Below are positions 9,992-18,878 of a stretch of 64,000 nucleotides of DNA, piece after piece. Position numbers and translations under genes: made by a program. Source of the stretch: Neptunicoccus sediminis (GTDB lineage: Bacteria; Pseudomonadota; Alphaproteobacteria; Rhodobacterales; Rhodobacteraceae). The notes beneath the pieces are model-generated. The model searched no databases. It was given only the letters and a program-made list of their open reading frames with translations, and was not told the origin of the DNA. Each line of letters begins with the position of its first letter. Position 1 is the first letter of the stretch. The stretch is from contig NZ_MDVX01000002.1 of the NCBI RefSeq assembly GCF_001719615.1, forward strand, positions 434,001 through 498,000. The letters are read 5' to 3'.

Positions 9992-10112
9992 AGTCGGTGT
10001 TGGGGGTCGGGTAACTGATCTTCGAGGAATTTAGCTTCAGTGGCTGGCGTGTTGTGTCGCTTATACCGACTTTTTGTTAATAAGGGCCCTCGCTTTCGCG
10101 GGGGCCCTTTTT
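9992..10112 (+). ncRNA. Candidate structured small RNA between purB and the zeta-subunit gene
   Basis: The roughly 410 bases between 9749 and 10159 hold no credible gene and are AT-rich. Within them AGTCGGT (9992-9998) can pair with ACCGACT (10065-10071), which is followed by TTTT. Nested inside, ACTGA (10014-10018) pairs with TCAGT (10037-10041). A very strong intrinsic terminator follows directly on the plus strand, although no plus-strand gene needs one there: purB ended 330 bases earlier. A closed long-range stem with nested helices plus a terminator suggests an independent RNA. I see no match to tmRNA, SRP RNA or RNase P. The 5' end is unknown and no clear promoter was found. Confidence 0.35.
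10082..10112 (+). terminator. Strong rho-independent terminator
   Basis: AAGGGCCC (10082-10089) pairs with GGGCCCTT (10102-10109), with an inner CGC/GCG pair closed by a TTTC loop, followed by more T. It points on the plus strand, away from the convergent zeta-subunit gene, and probably ends the candidate RNA or long read-through from purB. Confidence 0.85.
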
Positions 10113-10159
10113 CATTGCAGCGTCATTGTGGCGGTGCACTCTGCACCCCGAAACGGTCT

Positions 10160-10474
10160 TTAGACTTCGGTCATGATCTCGGCTTTGGCCTGAATTTTCA
10201 GGGTCTGCATCTTCTCGCGGATGGTGGCTTCGTCCGCCTTGCCGTTCAGATCCCCTGACACCTTGCGGAAGACATCCTCGTCGCCGGCTTCCTCAAAATC
10301 GGATTTCACCACTTCTGCGGCATAGGCCTCTGCTTCGGACCCGGTTTTTCCCATTAGGTCAGCGGCCCAGAGCCCCAGCAATTTGTTCCGGCGCGCCTCG
10401 GCGCGGAACTGCATTTCCGCGTCATGGGCGAATTTGTTTTCAAAAGCCTTTTCGCGATCGTCGAATGTGCTCAT
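10160..10474 (-). CDS. F1-ATPase inhibitor subunit zeta (DUF1476)
   Basis: A 104-residue soluble, mostly helical protein of the DUF1476 family, which in alphaproteobacteria is the zeta subunit that inhibits ATP hydrolysis by the F1 sector. The N-terminus (MSTFDDREKAFENKFAHD) is the conserved inhibitory segment, and the rest fits the four-helix bundle with an acidic middle. AGGAG lies nine bases before the ATG. It is divergent from purC across about 210 bases. The ATP synthase operon itself is not in the window; family knowledge, not context, gives the role. Confidence 0.88.
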   Translation of the reverse strand: MSTFDDREKAFENKFAHDAEMQFRAEARRNKLLGLWAADLMGKTGSEAEAYAAEVVKSDFEEAGDEDVFRKVSGDLNGKADEATIREKMQTLKIQAKAEIMTEV

Positions 10475-10687
10475 CAGGGTGGTCTCCTTGTGATAACTGT
10501 CTCTTCAATCTAGGGTGCCGTCCCTGCAAAAGAAAGCTCCCGATTGTGGAAAATCACAAAGGTTTGTCAGGCACAGGGCTGCCCTGCATTGACGCAGCGG
10601 CCAGCCCCTGCAGTGCAAACCGCTTGCCGCTTCGACGAACAAACCCTATAGAACCCCCAAACCCCCGACACTGATGTGGAACCGATC

Positions 10688-11446
10688 ATGGCGCGACGCA
10701 CAAAAATTTACGAAGGCAAGGCGAAAATCCTGTACGAAGGACCGGAGCCCGGAACAATCGTACAATACTTCAAAGATGACGCCACTGCGTTCAATGCGCA
10801 GAAGAAGGACGTAATCGAAGGCAAAGGCGTGCTGAACAACCGCCTGTGTGAATATTTCATGAACGGTCTGACCGCGCTGGGTATTCCCAACCACTTCATC
10901 AAACGCCTGAACATGCGAGAGCAGCTTTGCCATCAGGTGGAAATCATTCCTCTGGAAGTGATCGTGCGCAACGTGGCTGCGGGATCGCTGTGCAAGATGC
11001 TCGGGATTGAAGAAGGCACGCAATTGCCCCGCCCCATTGTTGAGTTTTGCTACAAGGACGATTCCCTTGGCGACCCGCTGGTGGCCGAAGAACACATCCT
11101 CGCCTTTAACTGGGCCAGCCAGCAGGATCTGGACGATATGGTGGCCATCGCCTTGCGGGTGAACGACTATCTGTCCGGCCTGATGTATGGCGTCGGGATC
11201 AAACTGGTGGATTTCAAGATTGAAATCGGTCGCCAGTTTGAAGGTGACTTCCAGCGCCTGATCGTCGCGGATGAGATTTCGCCTGACAGCTGTCGGCTTT
11301 GGGATCTGAAAACCGGCCAGAAACTGGACAAAGACGTGTTCCGCCGTGATCTTGGCGATCTGGCAGACGCCTATACCGAAGTCGCACGGCGTCTGGGCCT
11401 AATGCCAACCAATAACATCACCGAAGGTCCGAAACTGGTGAACTAG
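10688..11446 (+). CDS. purC: Phosphoribosylaminoimidazole-succinocarboxamide synthase (SAICAR synthetase)
   Basis: This enzyme joins aspartate to CAIR using ATP to form SAICAR, a middle step of purine synthesis. The protein starts [17 protein letters not shown], the nucleotide-binding opening of PurC, and contains the family segments [17 protein letters not shown] and [10 protein letters not shown]. The ATG at 10688 gives 252 residues, matching the family; a GTG at 10676 would add four residues. It lies upstream of purS-purQ but is separated from them by a terminator, so the three may not share all transcripts. Confidence 0.96.
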   Translation: MARRTKIYEGKAKILYEGPEPGTIVQYFKDDATAFNAQKKDVIEGKGVLNNRLCEYFMNGLTALGIPNHFIKRLNMREQLCHQVEIIPLEVIVRNVAAGSLCKMLGIEEGTQLPRPIVEFCYKDDSLGDPLVAEEHILAFNWASQQDLDDMVAIALRVNDYLSGLMYGVGIKLVDFKIEIGRQFEGDFQRLIVADEISPDSCRLWDLKTGQKLDKDVFRRDLGDLADAYTEVARRLGLMPTNNITEGPKLVN

Positions 11447-11473
11447 GCGCAGGCATTACCGTTAAGCCTCATT

Positions 11474-11502
11474 ACCCCGCAGCCAAGGTTGCGGGGTTTT
11501 TC
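11474..11502 (+). terminator. Rho-independent terminator after purC
   Basis: ACCCCGCA (11474-11481) pairs with TGCGGGGT (11490-11497), with an 8-base loop and a following T run, 27 bases past the purC stop. Confidence 0.8.
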
Positions 11503-11612
11503 GTTTTGGCGGCCTTTACACACTCATTCCCCCCGCGACACCCGTGCCTCTTGCCTCAATCGCGGCTTGGCGCTATCACGCCGCCATACCTCTTGGCCAA
11601 AGGAATCCCCTG

Positions 11613-11852
11613 ATGAAAGCTCGTGTGCACGTTACCCTGAAAAACGGTGTTCTTGATCCTCAAGGGGCGGCTGTCGCCCATTCGCTTGGGGCGCTTGGCT
11701 TTGAGGGCGTCAATGACGTGCGTCAGGGCAAGGTGATCGAACTGGATCTGGCCGAAACCGACAAGGCGCAGGCCGAAGCCAGCGTCAAGCAGATGTGCGA
11801 AAAGCTGCTCGCCAATACTGTGATCGAAAACTACTCGGTTGAGATTCTCTGA
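11613..11852 (+). CDS. purS: Phosphoribosylformylglycinamidine synthase, PurS subunit
   Basis: A small 79-residue protein that bridges PurQ and PurL in the three-part FGAM synthase. It has the typical [18 protein letters not shown] opening and the [19 protein letters not shown] pattern. I set the start at the ATG at 11613, with AAAGGA nine bases upstream; the longer open frame to 11544 is upstream leader. Its TGA overlaps the ATG of purQ, so translation is coupled. The PurL partner is not in this window. Confidence 0.95.
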   Translation: MKARVHVTLKNGVLDPQGAAVAHSLGALGFEGVNDVRQGKVIELDLAETDKAQAEASVKQMCEKLLANTVIENYSVEIL

Positions 11853-12529
11853 TGCGTGCGGCGGTAATCCAGTTTCCCGGCTCCAACTGTGATCGGGATA
11901 TGGCGGTGGCACTGGCGAATGTCGCTGGCGGCGCCAAGAATGTTTCGATGGTCTGGCACAAGGACGCAGAACTGCCCAAAGGGTTGGACGTTATCGGCAT
12001 CCCCGGCGGCTTTTCCTTTGGTGATTACCTGCGCTGCGGCGCGATTGCTGCGCGCTCCCCGATCATGGATGCAGTTGTAGAGTTCGCAAATAAGGGCGGC
12101 TATGTGTTCGGCCTGTGCAACGGCTTTCAGATCCTTACGGAATCCGGCCTGCTGCCGGGCGTTCTGATGCGCAATGCGGGGCTGAAATACATCTGTAAGG
12201 ACGTAGAACTGCGGGTGGAAACCACCGCATCGCCTTTCACCTCCCGCTATACGGTGGGCGAAGTGGTGACAGTTCCTGTGGCCCACCATGACGGCAATTA
12301 TTCCGCCGATCCCGATACCCTGAAACGTCTGGTCGGGGATGATCGGGTCGCGTTCCGCTATACCGAAACGCCCAACGGTTCGATGGATGACATCGCCGGT
12401 ATTCTGTCTGCCAACAAACGGGTTCTGGGCATGATGCCCCACCCCGAACGTCGGGCAGATGCGCAACTGGGCGGCACCGATGGCGTGCGCTTCTTTGAGG
12501 GCATCGCGGATGCGCTGGTTTCTGCCTGA
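11852..12529 (+). CDS. purQ: Phosphoribosylformylglycinamidine synthase, glutaminase subunit
   Basis: A class I glutamine amidotransferase of 225 residues that supplies ammonia to PurL for FGAM formation. The nucleophile Cys89 is in FGLCNGFQ, and the His-Glu pair of the triad is in MMPHPER near the C-terminus. The oxyanion-side loop [15 protein letters not shown] is also present. It overlaps purS by the sequence TGATG and is followed after about 50 bases by an unrelated histidine kinase gene. Confidence 0.96.
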   Translation: MRAAVIQFPGSNCDRDMAVALANVAGGAKNVSMVWHKDAELPKGLDVIGIPGGFSFGDYLRCGAIAARSPIMDAVVEFANKGGYVFGLCNGFQILTESGLLPGVLMRNAGLKYICKDVELRVETTASPFTSRYTVGEVVTVPVAHHDGNYSADPDTLKRLVGDDRVAFRYTETPNGSMDDIAGILSANKRVLGMMPHPERRADAQLGGTDGVRFFEGIADALVSA

Positions 12530-12578
12530 TCCACAGGCAAAGCTTGAGCAACCGCGCCCTGCGCCCTAGATTGGCAGA

Positions 12579-14345
12579 ATGAACATAACCCAGCCAGTAC
12601 CGCGCAGCCGCCGCAGCCATTGGATGCTTCGCGCAGGTGTGCTTGCCTTTCTGGTTGGCACAGGTGTTCTGATCTGGCTGTCCAACATCTATTTCACCCA
12701 GCGTTTCTCTGAGGCGACCCGTGCGGATGCCGAGGCGCAGATGACGCTGTATTCAGGCCGTCTGGTCAGTGAATTACATCGAAATTCCGTTGTTCCGCTG
12801 TTGTTGTCACGGGACACGACACTTATTTCGGCGCTGAACACGGATGATTACGTTGGCACCTCGCAGCGGCTGATTTCCTACAAGGAAGAAATCGGCGCGA
12901 AATCTATCGTGCTGCTGGACGATGGCGGCCGCGTTGTTGCGGCTTCGGACCGGCGAGAGTTGGGTACGGTGCTGCGGGATTCCACCTTTTTCGTAGAGGC
13001 GCTGCGCTCTCCGGATACGGTCTTCACCACCAACGGCGTCAAGGAAGGCGCGCTCGGGTTTTATTACTCTCGCAAGATGCAGAGCCAGAAAGAGACCGTT
13101 GGCGTCATCCTGATCGAAGTGGATCTGGATCAGTTGTTTGACCGCTGGTCCACACGGGACAGCATCATTTTCGTTTCTGACAGCGAGGGCGTCATCATCC
13201 TGAGCACAGAACGCCAGTTCCGCCATCAGACCCTAGAGGCAGCCCTGGCCAACCAGCCGGCCCTTTCCGCGGTGGAGCGGGCGTGGCAGGCGACTGGCGA
13301 CTGGAACCGCAGTGTGGTGAACGCCAACTTTCAGGGGCAACCGCTGTTCCGGCTGGATCAGAAAATTCCGTTTCAGGGCTGGAAGCTAAGCTATCTCGCC
13401 TCTTTTGAAGACGTCCGTGCAAGGGTGAACGCGGTGCTGGCGCTGGAACTGATGGTGCTGGCCATTGTGACCGCGCTCGGGTTTTATTATCTGTCCCGCC
13501 GCGCCATCCGCCAGTCCTTTCTGTTTCAGGCCGAAAGCCGCGAATTGCGGGCCCTGAACGAGCGTCTGCAAGCCGAAATTGCCGAACGGGAGCGCGTGGA
13601 GAAGGATCTGGAAGTGGCAGAGCAAAGCCTTGCTCAATCATCCAAACTGGCCGCGCTGGGGGAGATGTCCGCCGCTGTCAGCCACGAGCTGAACCAGCCG
13701 CTGGCCGCCATGCGGACCTATCTGGCGGGCGCCAAACTTCTGTTGCAACGCCGTCGCCCAGCCGAGGCCATGTCCTCTTTCCAGCGGATTGACGATCTGA
13801 TCGAACGGATGGGGGCGATCACGCGGCAGTTGAAATCCTATGCCCGTAAAGGCGGGGATGATCTGATCGCTGTGGACATGCGCGACGCGGTGAACGCCTC
13901 GCTTTCGATGATGTCTCCCCAGCTTAGCCAGATGAAGGTGGAAATCCTCTCTAGCCTGCCGCCGGAGCCTGTCATGGTGCTGGCCGATCAGGTGCGGGTA
14001 GAACAGGTTATCGTAAACCTGTTGCGAAATGCGCTGGATGCGACCAAACTGCAAGAGGACCGCCGCATCGCGATTACCCTAACTGGGGGCAGCACGATCA
14101 AGCTGGCGGTTGAAGACAACGGCAAGGGCATTGAGAACCTCGACGAGCTGTTCGAGCCGTTTTACACCACCAAGAAACCCGGCGACGGTGTCGGTCTCGG
14201 ACTGGCCATTTCATCGGGGATCGCCAAAGACCTCGGTGGGCGACTTATTGCCAGAAATTCACAATCCGGTGGCGCGGTCTTTGAGTTTTGGCTACCCGAA
14301 CTAGATAAGTCACAGATCAAAGCACAGACTCAGGCAGCAGAATAG
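12579..14345 (+). CDS. DctB-like sensor histidine kinase
   Basis: A 588-residue membrane sensor. A transmembrane helix at about residues 17-40 is followed by a roughly 240-residue periplasmic region of double-PAS (dCache-like) type and a second helix near residue 290. A coiled linker leads to the kinase core. The phospho-acceptor is His369 in AAVSHELNQPLAAM, the version typical of DctB and its relatives, and the ATP lid shows N, G1 (DNGKG) and G2 (GLGLAIS) boxes. The response-regulator gene starts 8 bases downstream. In the DctB family the ligand is often a C4-dicarboxylate, but no Dct transporter gene is present here, so the signal is not certain. Confidence 0.88.
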   Translation: MNITQPVPRSRRSHWMLRAGVLAFLVGTGVLIWLSNIYFTQRFSEATRADAEAQMTLYSGRLVSELHRNSVVPLLLSRDTTLISALNTDDYVGTSQRLISYKEEIGAKSIVLLDDGGRVVAASDRRELGTVLRDSTFFVEALRSPDTVFTTNGVKEGALGFYYSRKMQSQKETVGVILIEVDLDQLFDRWSTRDSIIFVSDSEGVIILSTERQFRHQTLEAALANQPALSAVERAWQATGDWNRSVVNANFQGQPLFRLDQKIPFQGWKLSYLASFEDVRARVNAVLALELMVLAIVTALGFYYLSRRAIRQSFLFQAESRELRALNERLQAEIAERERVEKDLEVAEQSLAQSSKLAALGEMSAAVSHELNQPLAAMRTYLAGAKLLLQRRRPAEAMSSFQRIDDLIERMGAITRQLKSYARKGGDDLIAVDMRDAVNASLSMMSPQLSQMKVEILSSLPPEPVMVLADQVRVEQVIVNLLRNALDATKLQEDRRIAITLTGGSTIKLAVEDNGKGIENLDELFEPFYTTKKPGDGVGLGLAISSGIAKDLGGRLIARNSQSGGAVFEFWLPELDKSQIKAQTQAAE

Positions 14346-14353
14346 AGAGCCCC

Positions 14354-15691
14354 ATGGCAGAACAGATGACAATCGCGATCGTTGATGACGAACAGGATAT
14401 GCGCGAAAGCATTTCCCAGTGGTTGACCCTTTCGGGCTATCGCACCCAAACGTTTTCCAGTGCGGAAGAAGCGCTGAAAAATATCGACGGCGACTTCCCC
14501 GGAATCTTCATTTCCGACATCAAAATGCCCGGCATGGATGGGATTACCTTTCTTAAACGCCTGCAAAGCATCGACAACCAGCTTCCGGTGATCATGATCA
14601 CAGGCCACGGCGATGTGTCTATGGCGGTAGAGGCCATGCGCATCGGGGCCTATGACTTTCTTGAGAAACCATTTGACCCCGAACGTATGGCAGAGCTGAC
14701 AAAACGGGCAGTGCACACCCGCCGCCTGACACTGGACAACCGCACGCTGCGGCGTGAACTGTCTGATGGCACGGTGTTGCTGCGAAAGCTGATGGGCTCC
14801 AGTCCGGTGATGGAACGGCTGCGCGAGGATATTCTCGATCTGGCACAGGCGGACGGACATATTCTGGTTTCGGGCGAAACCGGTTCGGGCAAAAGCCTGA
14901 TCGCCCATGCCCTGCATGCCTGCGGTCCCCGTCAGGGTAAGAAATTTGTCATGGTGAACTGCGCGGCCTTTGCCGAAGAGGAACTGGCCCGCCGTCTGTT
15001 CGGTCCGATGGACGATGGCACGCCAGCGCTTGAGGCATCCCTCGGCGGCACATTGTGCCTTGAAGACGTCGAAAGCCTGCCAGCGTCCATTCAGGCCCGC
15101 CTAATCGGCGCTCTGGAGGATCACGACCGTGGCTCGGATACCTCGCCGCTGCGCATCATCGCGATTTCCAACGAACCGGACCCGAACACATCCTTGGAAG
15201 AAACGATCCGGCAGGATCTCTACTTCCGTCTGGCCGCAATGCAGATCACCCCGCCGCCCCTGCGCGCACGGGGGGAGGATATTCTCAACCTGTTCAACCG
15301 CTACGTGGAAACCTTTGCCGATGAATACGGCGTAGAAGGGCCGGATGTTTCCGCCAAGGACGCGGCGCAACTGCTGCAAGCGCCCTGGCCCGGCAATATC
15401 CGCCAGCTGATCAATCTGGCCGAACGGGCCGTGCTGCAACACCGGCGCGGCAGCTATTCCATTGCCAACCTGCTGATGGATGATACCTCGGAACCAACGC
15501 CCGATGTGATCGCTGAAGGCAAGCCGCTGAAGGAATATGTCGAAGCGTTCGAGCGGATGCTGATCGACAACACCATGCGCCGCCACAAAGGGTCTATCCA
15601 ATCGGTGATGGAGGAACTTTCCCTGCCGCGCCGGACCCTGAACGAGAAAATGGCGAAATACGGGCTAAGCCGCAGCAACTACGTGGGTTGA
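14354..15691 (+). CDS. DctD/NtrC-type response regulator with an atypical AAA+ domain
   Basis: A 445-residue regulator with three domains: a receiver with phospho-acceptor Asp55 (FISDIKMPG), an AAA+ domain with Walker A GETGSGKS (174-181), and a Fis-type helix-turn-helix at the C-terminus. The sigma-54 contact loop is missing. After ELARRLFG the protein runs through MDDGTPALEASLGG directly to the Walker B, with no GAFTGA. The Walker B acidic pair reads Glu-Asp (LCLEDVE, about 237-238) instead of Asp-Glu. It may therefore not remodel sigma-54 holoenzyme in the classic way. It is paired with the kinase gene just upstream. Confidence 0.88.
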   Translation: MAEQMTIAIVDDEQDMRESISQWLTLSGYRTQTFSSAEEALKNIDGDFPGIFISDIKMPGMDGITFLKRLQSIDNQLPVIMITGHGDVSMAVEAMRIGAYDFLEKPFDPERMAELTKRAVHTRRLTLDNRTLRRELSDGTVLLRKLMGSSPVMERLREDILDLAQADGHILVSGETGSGKSLIAHALHACGPRQGKKFVMVNCAAFAEEELARRLFGPMDDGTPALEASLGGTLCLEDVESLPASIQARLIGALEDHDRGSDTSPLRIIAISNEPDPNTSLEETIRQDLYFRLAAMQITPPPLRARGEDILNLFNRYVETFADEYGVEGPDVSAKDAAQLLQAPWPGNIRQLINLAERAVLQHRRGSYSIANLLMDDTSEPTPDVIAEGKPLKEYVEAFERMLIDNTMRRHKGSIQSVMEELSLPRRTLNEKMAKYGLSRSNYVG

Positions 15692-15766
15692 GTTTTCAGG
15701 GTGTCGTGGCACAAAACCCGACACCCGAACGCACCGCGCACTGAGCTTTCAAGGCGCTGACAGCGT

Positions 15767-17221
15767 TCAATATTCGATATTTAGTTCAGGCGTATCAGAC
15801 AGGTCCAATCCTTCGAGGATGATAATTCCCCGTGGATGCGCCAGTATCAGGTTGCCGTCTTCTTCGACAAACTCAATGGCGGTTTCGGGCACCCCGTTCA
15901 GGCGGATCATGTCCGCATCCACGTCAAAGTCCGTTACTGTGTCAGTGCCCTGACTTTTTTTACCGACCGCAAAGAACTCGAAGGTATCCGCGCCCTTGCC
16001 GCCTGTTAGCCGGTCATCACCGCTGCCGCCGGTAATCGTGTCCTGTCCGGACCCCCCGTCGATAATGTCGTCCCCTGCCCCGCCTTCCAGCCGGTCCTTA
16101 CCCGCGCCGCCCTCAATAGCGTCGTCGCCGCCGCCACCGTTGATCCGGTCGTTGCCCTGGTCTCCCCCGATGCTATCGGCACCGGCACCGCCGTCGATAG
16201 CATCCTTTCCGCTACCACCAAAGAGCGTGTCATCACCGCCGCCGCCATCCAGTGTGTCGCCACCGCGACCGCCAAATTGCGTGTCATCTCCCTTGCCGCC
16301 ATAGAGAAAATCATTCCCGTTGCCGCCAAAGTTTCGATCATTCCCGGCACCGGACTCGATGAAATCATCCATCGCGCCGCCCTCGTTCCGGTCATTTCCA
16401 CTGCCTGATTTGATCGTATCGTCTCCACTGCCGCCGTAATTCCGGTCGTTCCCGCCGCCACTGTAAAATGTGTCATTCCCGTCTGAACCATGAAACACGT
16501 TGACAAAATCATCCCCGATGAAAGTGTCATCACGGATCGTCCCGAAGCCGCCTTCAATATTCTTGATATCAATCGTTTCTGTTTCTGTTTCGCCTCCCCC
16601 ATCACCCGCTGTCGCAAGAACGACAAGTGACAAAAGAAGGTTCAGTGTAAGAGAGTAGTCGACGAGCTCAAAACCTGTGACCAGATCCTTTCCCTTGCCC
16701 CCGTTTATCGAATCGTTCCCAATACCATCGGCATTTTCGTGAAGAATAAATGCATCCTTCCCCTTGCCGCCGATCAAGACATCCCTGCCAAAGCTTGCTT
16801 CCAGCACGTCCTTCCCATCGGTTCCCGTAACGGTTGAACCATAGGGTCCCATCAAGATTTCCAAGAAATCCCGATAGGCGTCGGTGTTGTAGCCGGCCGT
16901 GACATCTTCAGCCGCCGCCCGCATCGCCCCTATGTCAAAGCGCGCCCCTTCTATCCGTACAGCCTTGTAGGGAGAGGACGGAAAGAACATATCAACTGCA
17001 TTAACCTCGCCGCTAAAGCTGTCTCCGTCGATCGCCAGTCCTGTACCGAAAAACCGGAAGGTCGGTTGATCCCCTAGGGTCGGCCCCACAGAAATAGAAG
17101 ACGCCGTACCAGCCGGTTCAAACCGCCACCTCACCGTGGCGCTGGTGACTGCATCGACTATGTGCTCTACCATAAATCGCTGAAAGCTGGTGGTGATACC
17201 GGATAACATTGTGACGTGCAT
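15767..17221 (-). CDS. RTX (haemolysin-type calcium-binding) repeat protein
   Basis: A 484-residue acidic protein without an N-terminal signal, as expected for type I secretion. Residues 1-125 form a domain I do not recognise. From about residue 130 come glycine-aspartate nonapeptide repeats (GGxGxDxLx), dense from about 225 to 430, which should fold into a Ca2+-bound beta-roll. The C-terminal 55 residues, ending in a hydrophobic-acidic stretch, likely carry the export signal. Three blocks have the unusual NDRN form (see findings). No T1SS transporter genes are adjacent and no catalytic motif is visible. Its function could be adhesion or a surface layer; that is a guess. Confidence 0.85.
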   Translation of the reverse strand: MHVTMLSGITTSFQRFMVEHIVDAVTSATVRWRFEPAGTASSISVGPTLGDQPTFRFFGTGLAIDGDSFSGEVNAVDMFFPSSPYKAVRIEGARFDIGAMRAAAEDVTAGYNTDAYRDFLEILMGPYGSTVTGTDGKDVLEASFGRDVLIGGKGKDAFILHENADGIGNDSINGGKGKDLVTGFELVDYSLTLNLLLSLVVLATAGDGGGETETETIDIKNIEGGFGTIRDDTFIGDDFVNVFHGSDGNDTFYSGGGNDRNYGGSGDDTIKSGSGNDRNEGGAMDDFIESGAGNDRNFGGNGNDFLYGGKGDDTQFGGRGGDTLDGGGGDDTLFGGSGKDAIDGGAGADSIGGDQGNDRINGGGGDDAIEGGAGKDRLEGGAGDDIIDGGSGQDTITGGSGDDRLTGGKGADTFEFFAVGKKSQGTDTVTDFDVDADMIRLNGVPETAIEFVEEDGNLILAHPRGIIILEGLDLSDTPELNIEY

Positions 17222-17383
17222 TGAAATTAACTCCCTGAAATTAACCTGAAACAGACGGTAAAAATTCAGTCGAGACTGCTTGCGCTAGCCAAGAATTTGA
17301 ATTTTGTAGGAATTAATATCGATTAAACGTCATTTTCGCGTTTTTCGCAAGTTAAGGCCTGTCCAAAGCTTTGAAAGGCGCAA

Positions 17384-18034
17384 TTACCCCTTTCCCGACA
17401 GGTGCTCCAGCGCGGTTTGCAGATCGCCATAGCCGGTGAACCGCCGCTCCAGCGGCAGGCCCAGTTTGTCCGCGCAGGCTTGGGCCTTGGCGTCGAGCGC
17501 GGGATCGTTGGTCTGCGCCTGATAAATCATCTTGGTGTAATTGCCAAACAGCATGTCGCGCAGTTCGGGATGCCTGTCCAACCCCATCGGTTTCCACACA
17601 AAGGCATCGAACTGTTTGACCAGAAAATCTGTCAGGTAGAAGGCCGTGATCTCGTCCTCGGCGGTCTGGGCGAAGGCGTCATTTCCTTTAAAAAAGGAAT
17701 AACAATGGGGACCGGCTATCATTTCGACGCCCAGTTCTTCGCATTTGGCCTGCAACAACCCGCCGGTGCCGCAATCTGCATAGGCCACGAAAATCTGCGC
17801 ATATTCATCGCGGTGTTTCTCAACCGCCTTGGCGACCTCCTGGGTGATCCGCTCCGGATACAGATGCAGTTTCGCCGGCAGGCAGGTCAGGTCCATATGG
17901 TCCCAGTTGTTCAGCCGGAATAGCGCAAGGATTTCCCGCGCCAGCGCACCGCAGGCCAGAACGAGAATGCGCGCAGGTTTCTCACTGCGCGCATCCAATC
18001 CGTCTTCGGTCAATGTATCGTCATCAACCTGCAT
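17384..18034 (-). CDS. DUF1638 protein linked to corrinoid methyl transfer
   Basis: A 216-residue soluble protein of the DUF1638 family. It has conserved-looking ILVLACGALAREI, YADCGTGG and GPHCYSFF segments, with cysteines that could bind metal or a cofactor. The gene starts 6 bases after the corrinoid-protein stop, so the two are co-transcribed. The family often sits beside methyltransferase corrinoid proteins, including in methanogens; the biochemical role is not established. A part in reactivating or loading the corrinoid protein is inference from position only. Confidence 0.8.
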   Translation of the reverse strand: MQVDDDTLTEDGLDARSEKPARILVLACGALAREILALFRLNNWDHMDLTCLPAKLHLYPERITQEVAKAVEKHRDEYAQIFVAYADCGTGGLLQAKCEELGVEMIAGPHCYSFFKGNDAFAQTAEDEITAFYLTDFLVKQFDAFVWKPMGLDRHPELRDMLFGNYTKMIYQAQTNDPALDAKAQACADKLGLPLERRFTGYGDLQTALEHLSGKG

Positions 18035-18040
18035 GGCGCA

Positions 18041-18742
18041 TCACGCGCTGACTTGATTGTGTTTTTTGGCCATGAATTCCTTGGCCGTTTCCACCGCAAC
18101 AGCAGCGTCACGACAATAGGCATCCGCGCCAATCGCCTTGCCGAATTCCTCGTTCAGGGGGGCACCGCCCACAAGAACCGTGTAGTCGTCCCGCATGCCT
18201 TTTTCGACCATCGTGTCGATCACGACCTTCATATAAGGCATTGTGGTGGTCAGCAGGGCAGACATACCAAGAATGTCGAACTCGCCGGTTTCCAGCGCTT
18301 CGATGTAGTTCTCAACAGGGTTGTTGATCCCCAGATCCTTCACCTCAAATCCGGCACCTTCCATCATCATGGTGACAAGGTTCTTGCCGATGTCATGAAT
18401 ATCGCCCTTTACGGTGCCAATCACCATATTGCCCAAACGGGGCGCGCCGGTTTCTGCCAGCAGAGGTTTCAGGATCGCCATCCCGCCCTTCATCGCATTG
18501 GCCGCCAGAAGCACTTCGGGCACAAACAGGATACCATCGCGGAAGTCGATCCCGACGATGCGCATGCCTTCCACCAGTGCTTTGGTCAGCACGTCGTATG
18601 GCTGCCATCCCCGTTCCAGCAGGATGTTGACGCCTTCTTCGATCTCTTCCTTCAGACCGTCATAAAGATCGTCATGCATTTGCAGCGTGAGTTCCTCGTC
18701 ACTGAGTTCCGAGAGGATGATTTCGTCTTCTTCTTCAGACAT
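18041..18742 (-). CDS. Corrinoid (B12-binding) protein, probable part of a split methionine synthase
   Basis: A 233-residue methyl-carrier protein: a helical cap domain (about 15-100), then a Rossmann-like B12 domain with the lower-ligand motif Asp114-x-His116-x-x-Gly119 (GDIHDIG), and the later VLVGGAPLNE loop. I placed the start at the ATG at 18742 (MSEEEDE), which avoids a nine-residue extension without support. Neighbours are a homocysteine methyltransferase gene upstream and a DUF1638 gene downstream on the same strand. In other Rhodobacterales, separate homocysteine-binding, B12-binding and pterin-binding proteins together replace MetH; this would be the B12 part. The pterin-binding part is not in the window. 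Confidence 0.87.
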   Translation of the reverse strand: MSEEEDEIILSELSDEELTLQMHDDLYDGLKEEIEEGVNILLERGWQPYDVLTKALVEGMRIVGIDFRDGILFVPEVLLAANAMKGGMAILKPLLAETGAPRLGNMVIGTVKGDIHDIGKNLVTMMMEGAGFEVKDLGINNPVENYIEALETGEFDILGMSALLTTTMPYMKVVIDTMVEKGMRDDYTVLVGGAPLNEEFGKAIGADAYCRDAAVAVETAKEFMAKKHNQVSA

Positions 18743-18878
18743 TTGGCAAAATCCCACTAGTTTTGGCACCCGGCACCGGGCGGCTCTGGCCCCACGTTAC
18801 CTGCGGGACCCTTTCATTCTGCGAAATAAGCGACATTTGTGTTTCACAATCCGACCGCTCTTCGCATTTTAAGATGGA

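Noticed and set aside
12579-15691. Calling the two-component pair dctB-dctD outright
   Set aside because: The similarity is in family features only; no DctP/DctQ/DctM or DctA gene is nearby and the regulator is atypical, so gene symbols were withheld.
16000-16500. Repeated DNA that at first looks like a CRISPR array or satellite
   Set aside because: The 27/54-base period is the coding of RTX nonapeptides in the minus-strand gene; there are no unique spacers and the frame is open throughout.
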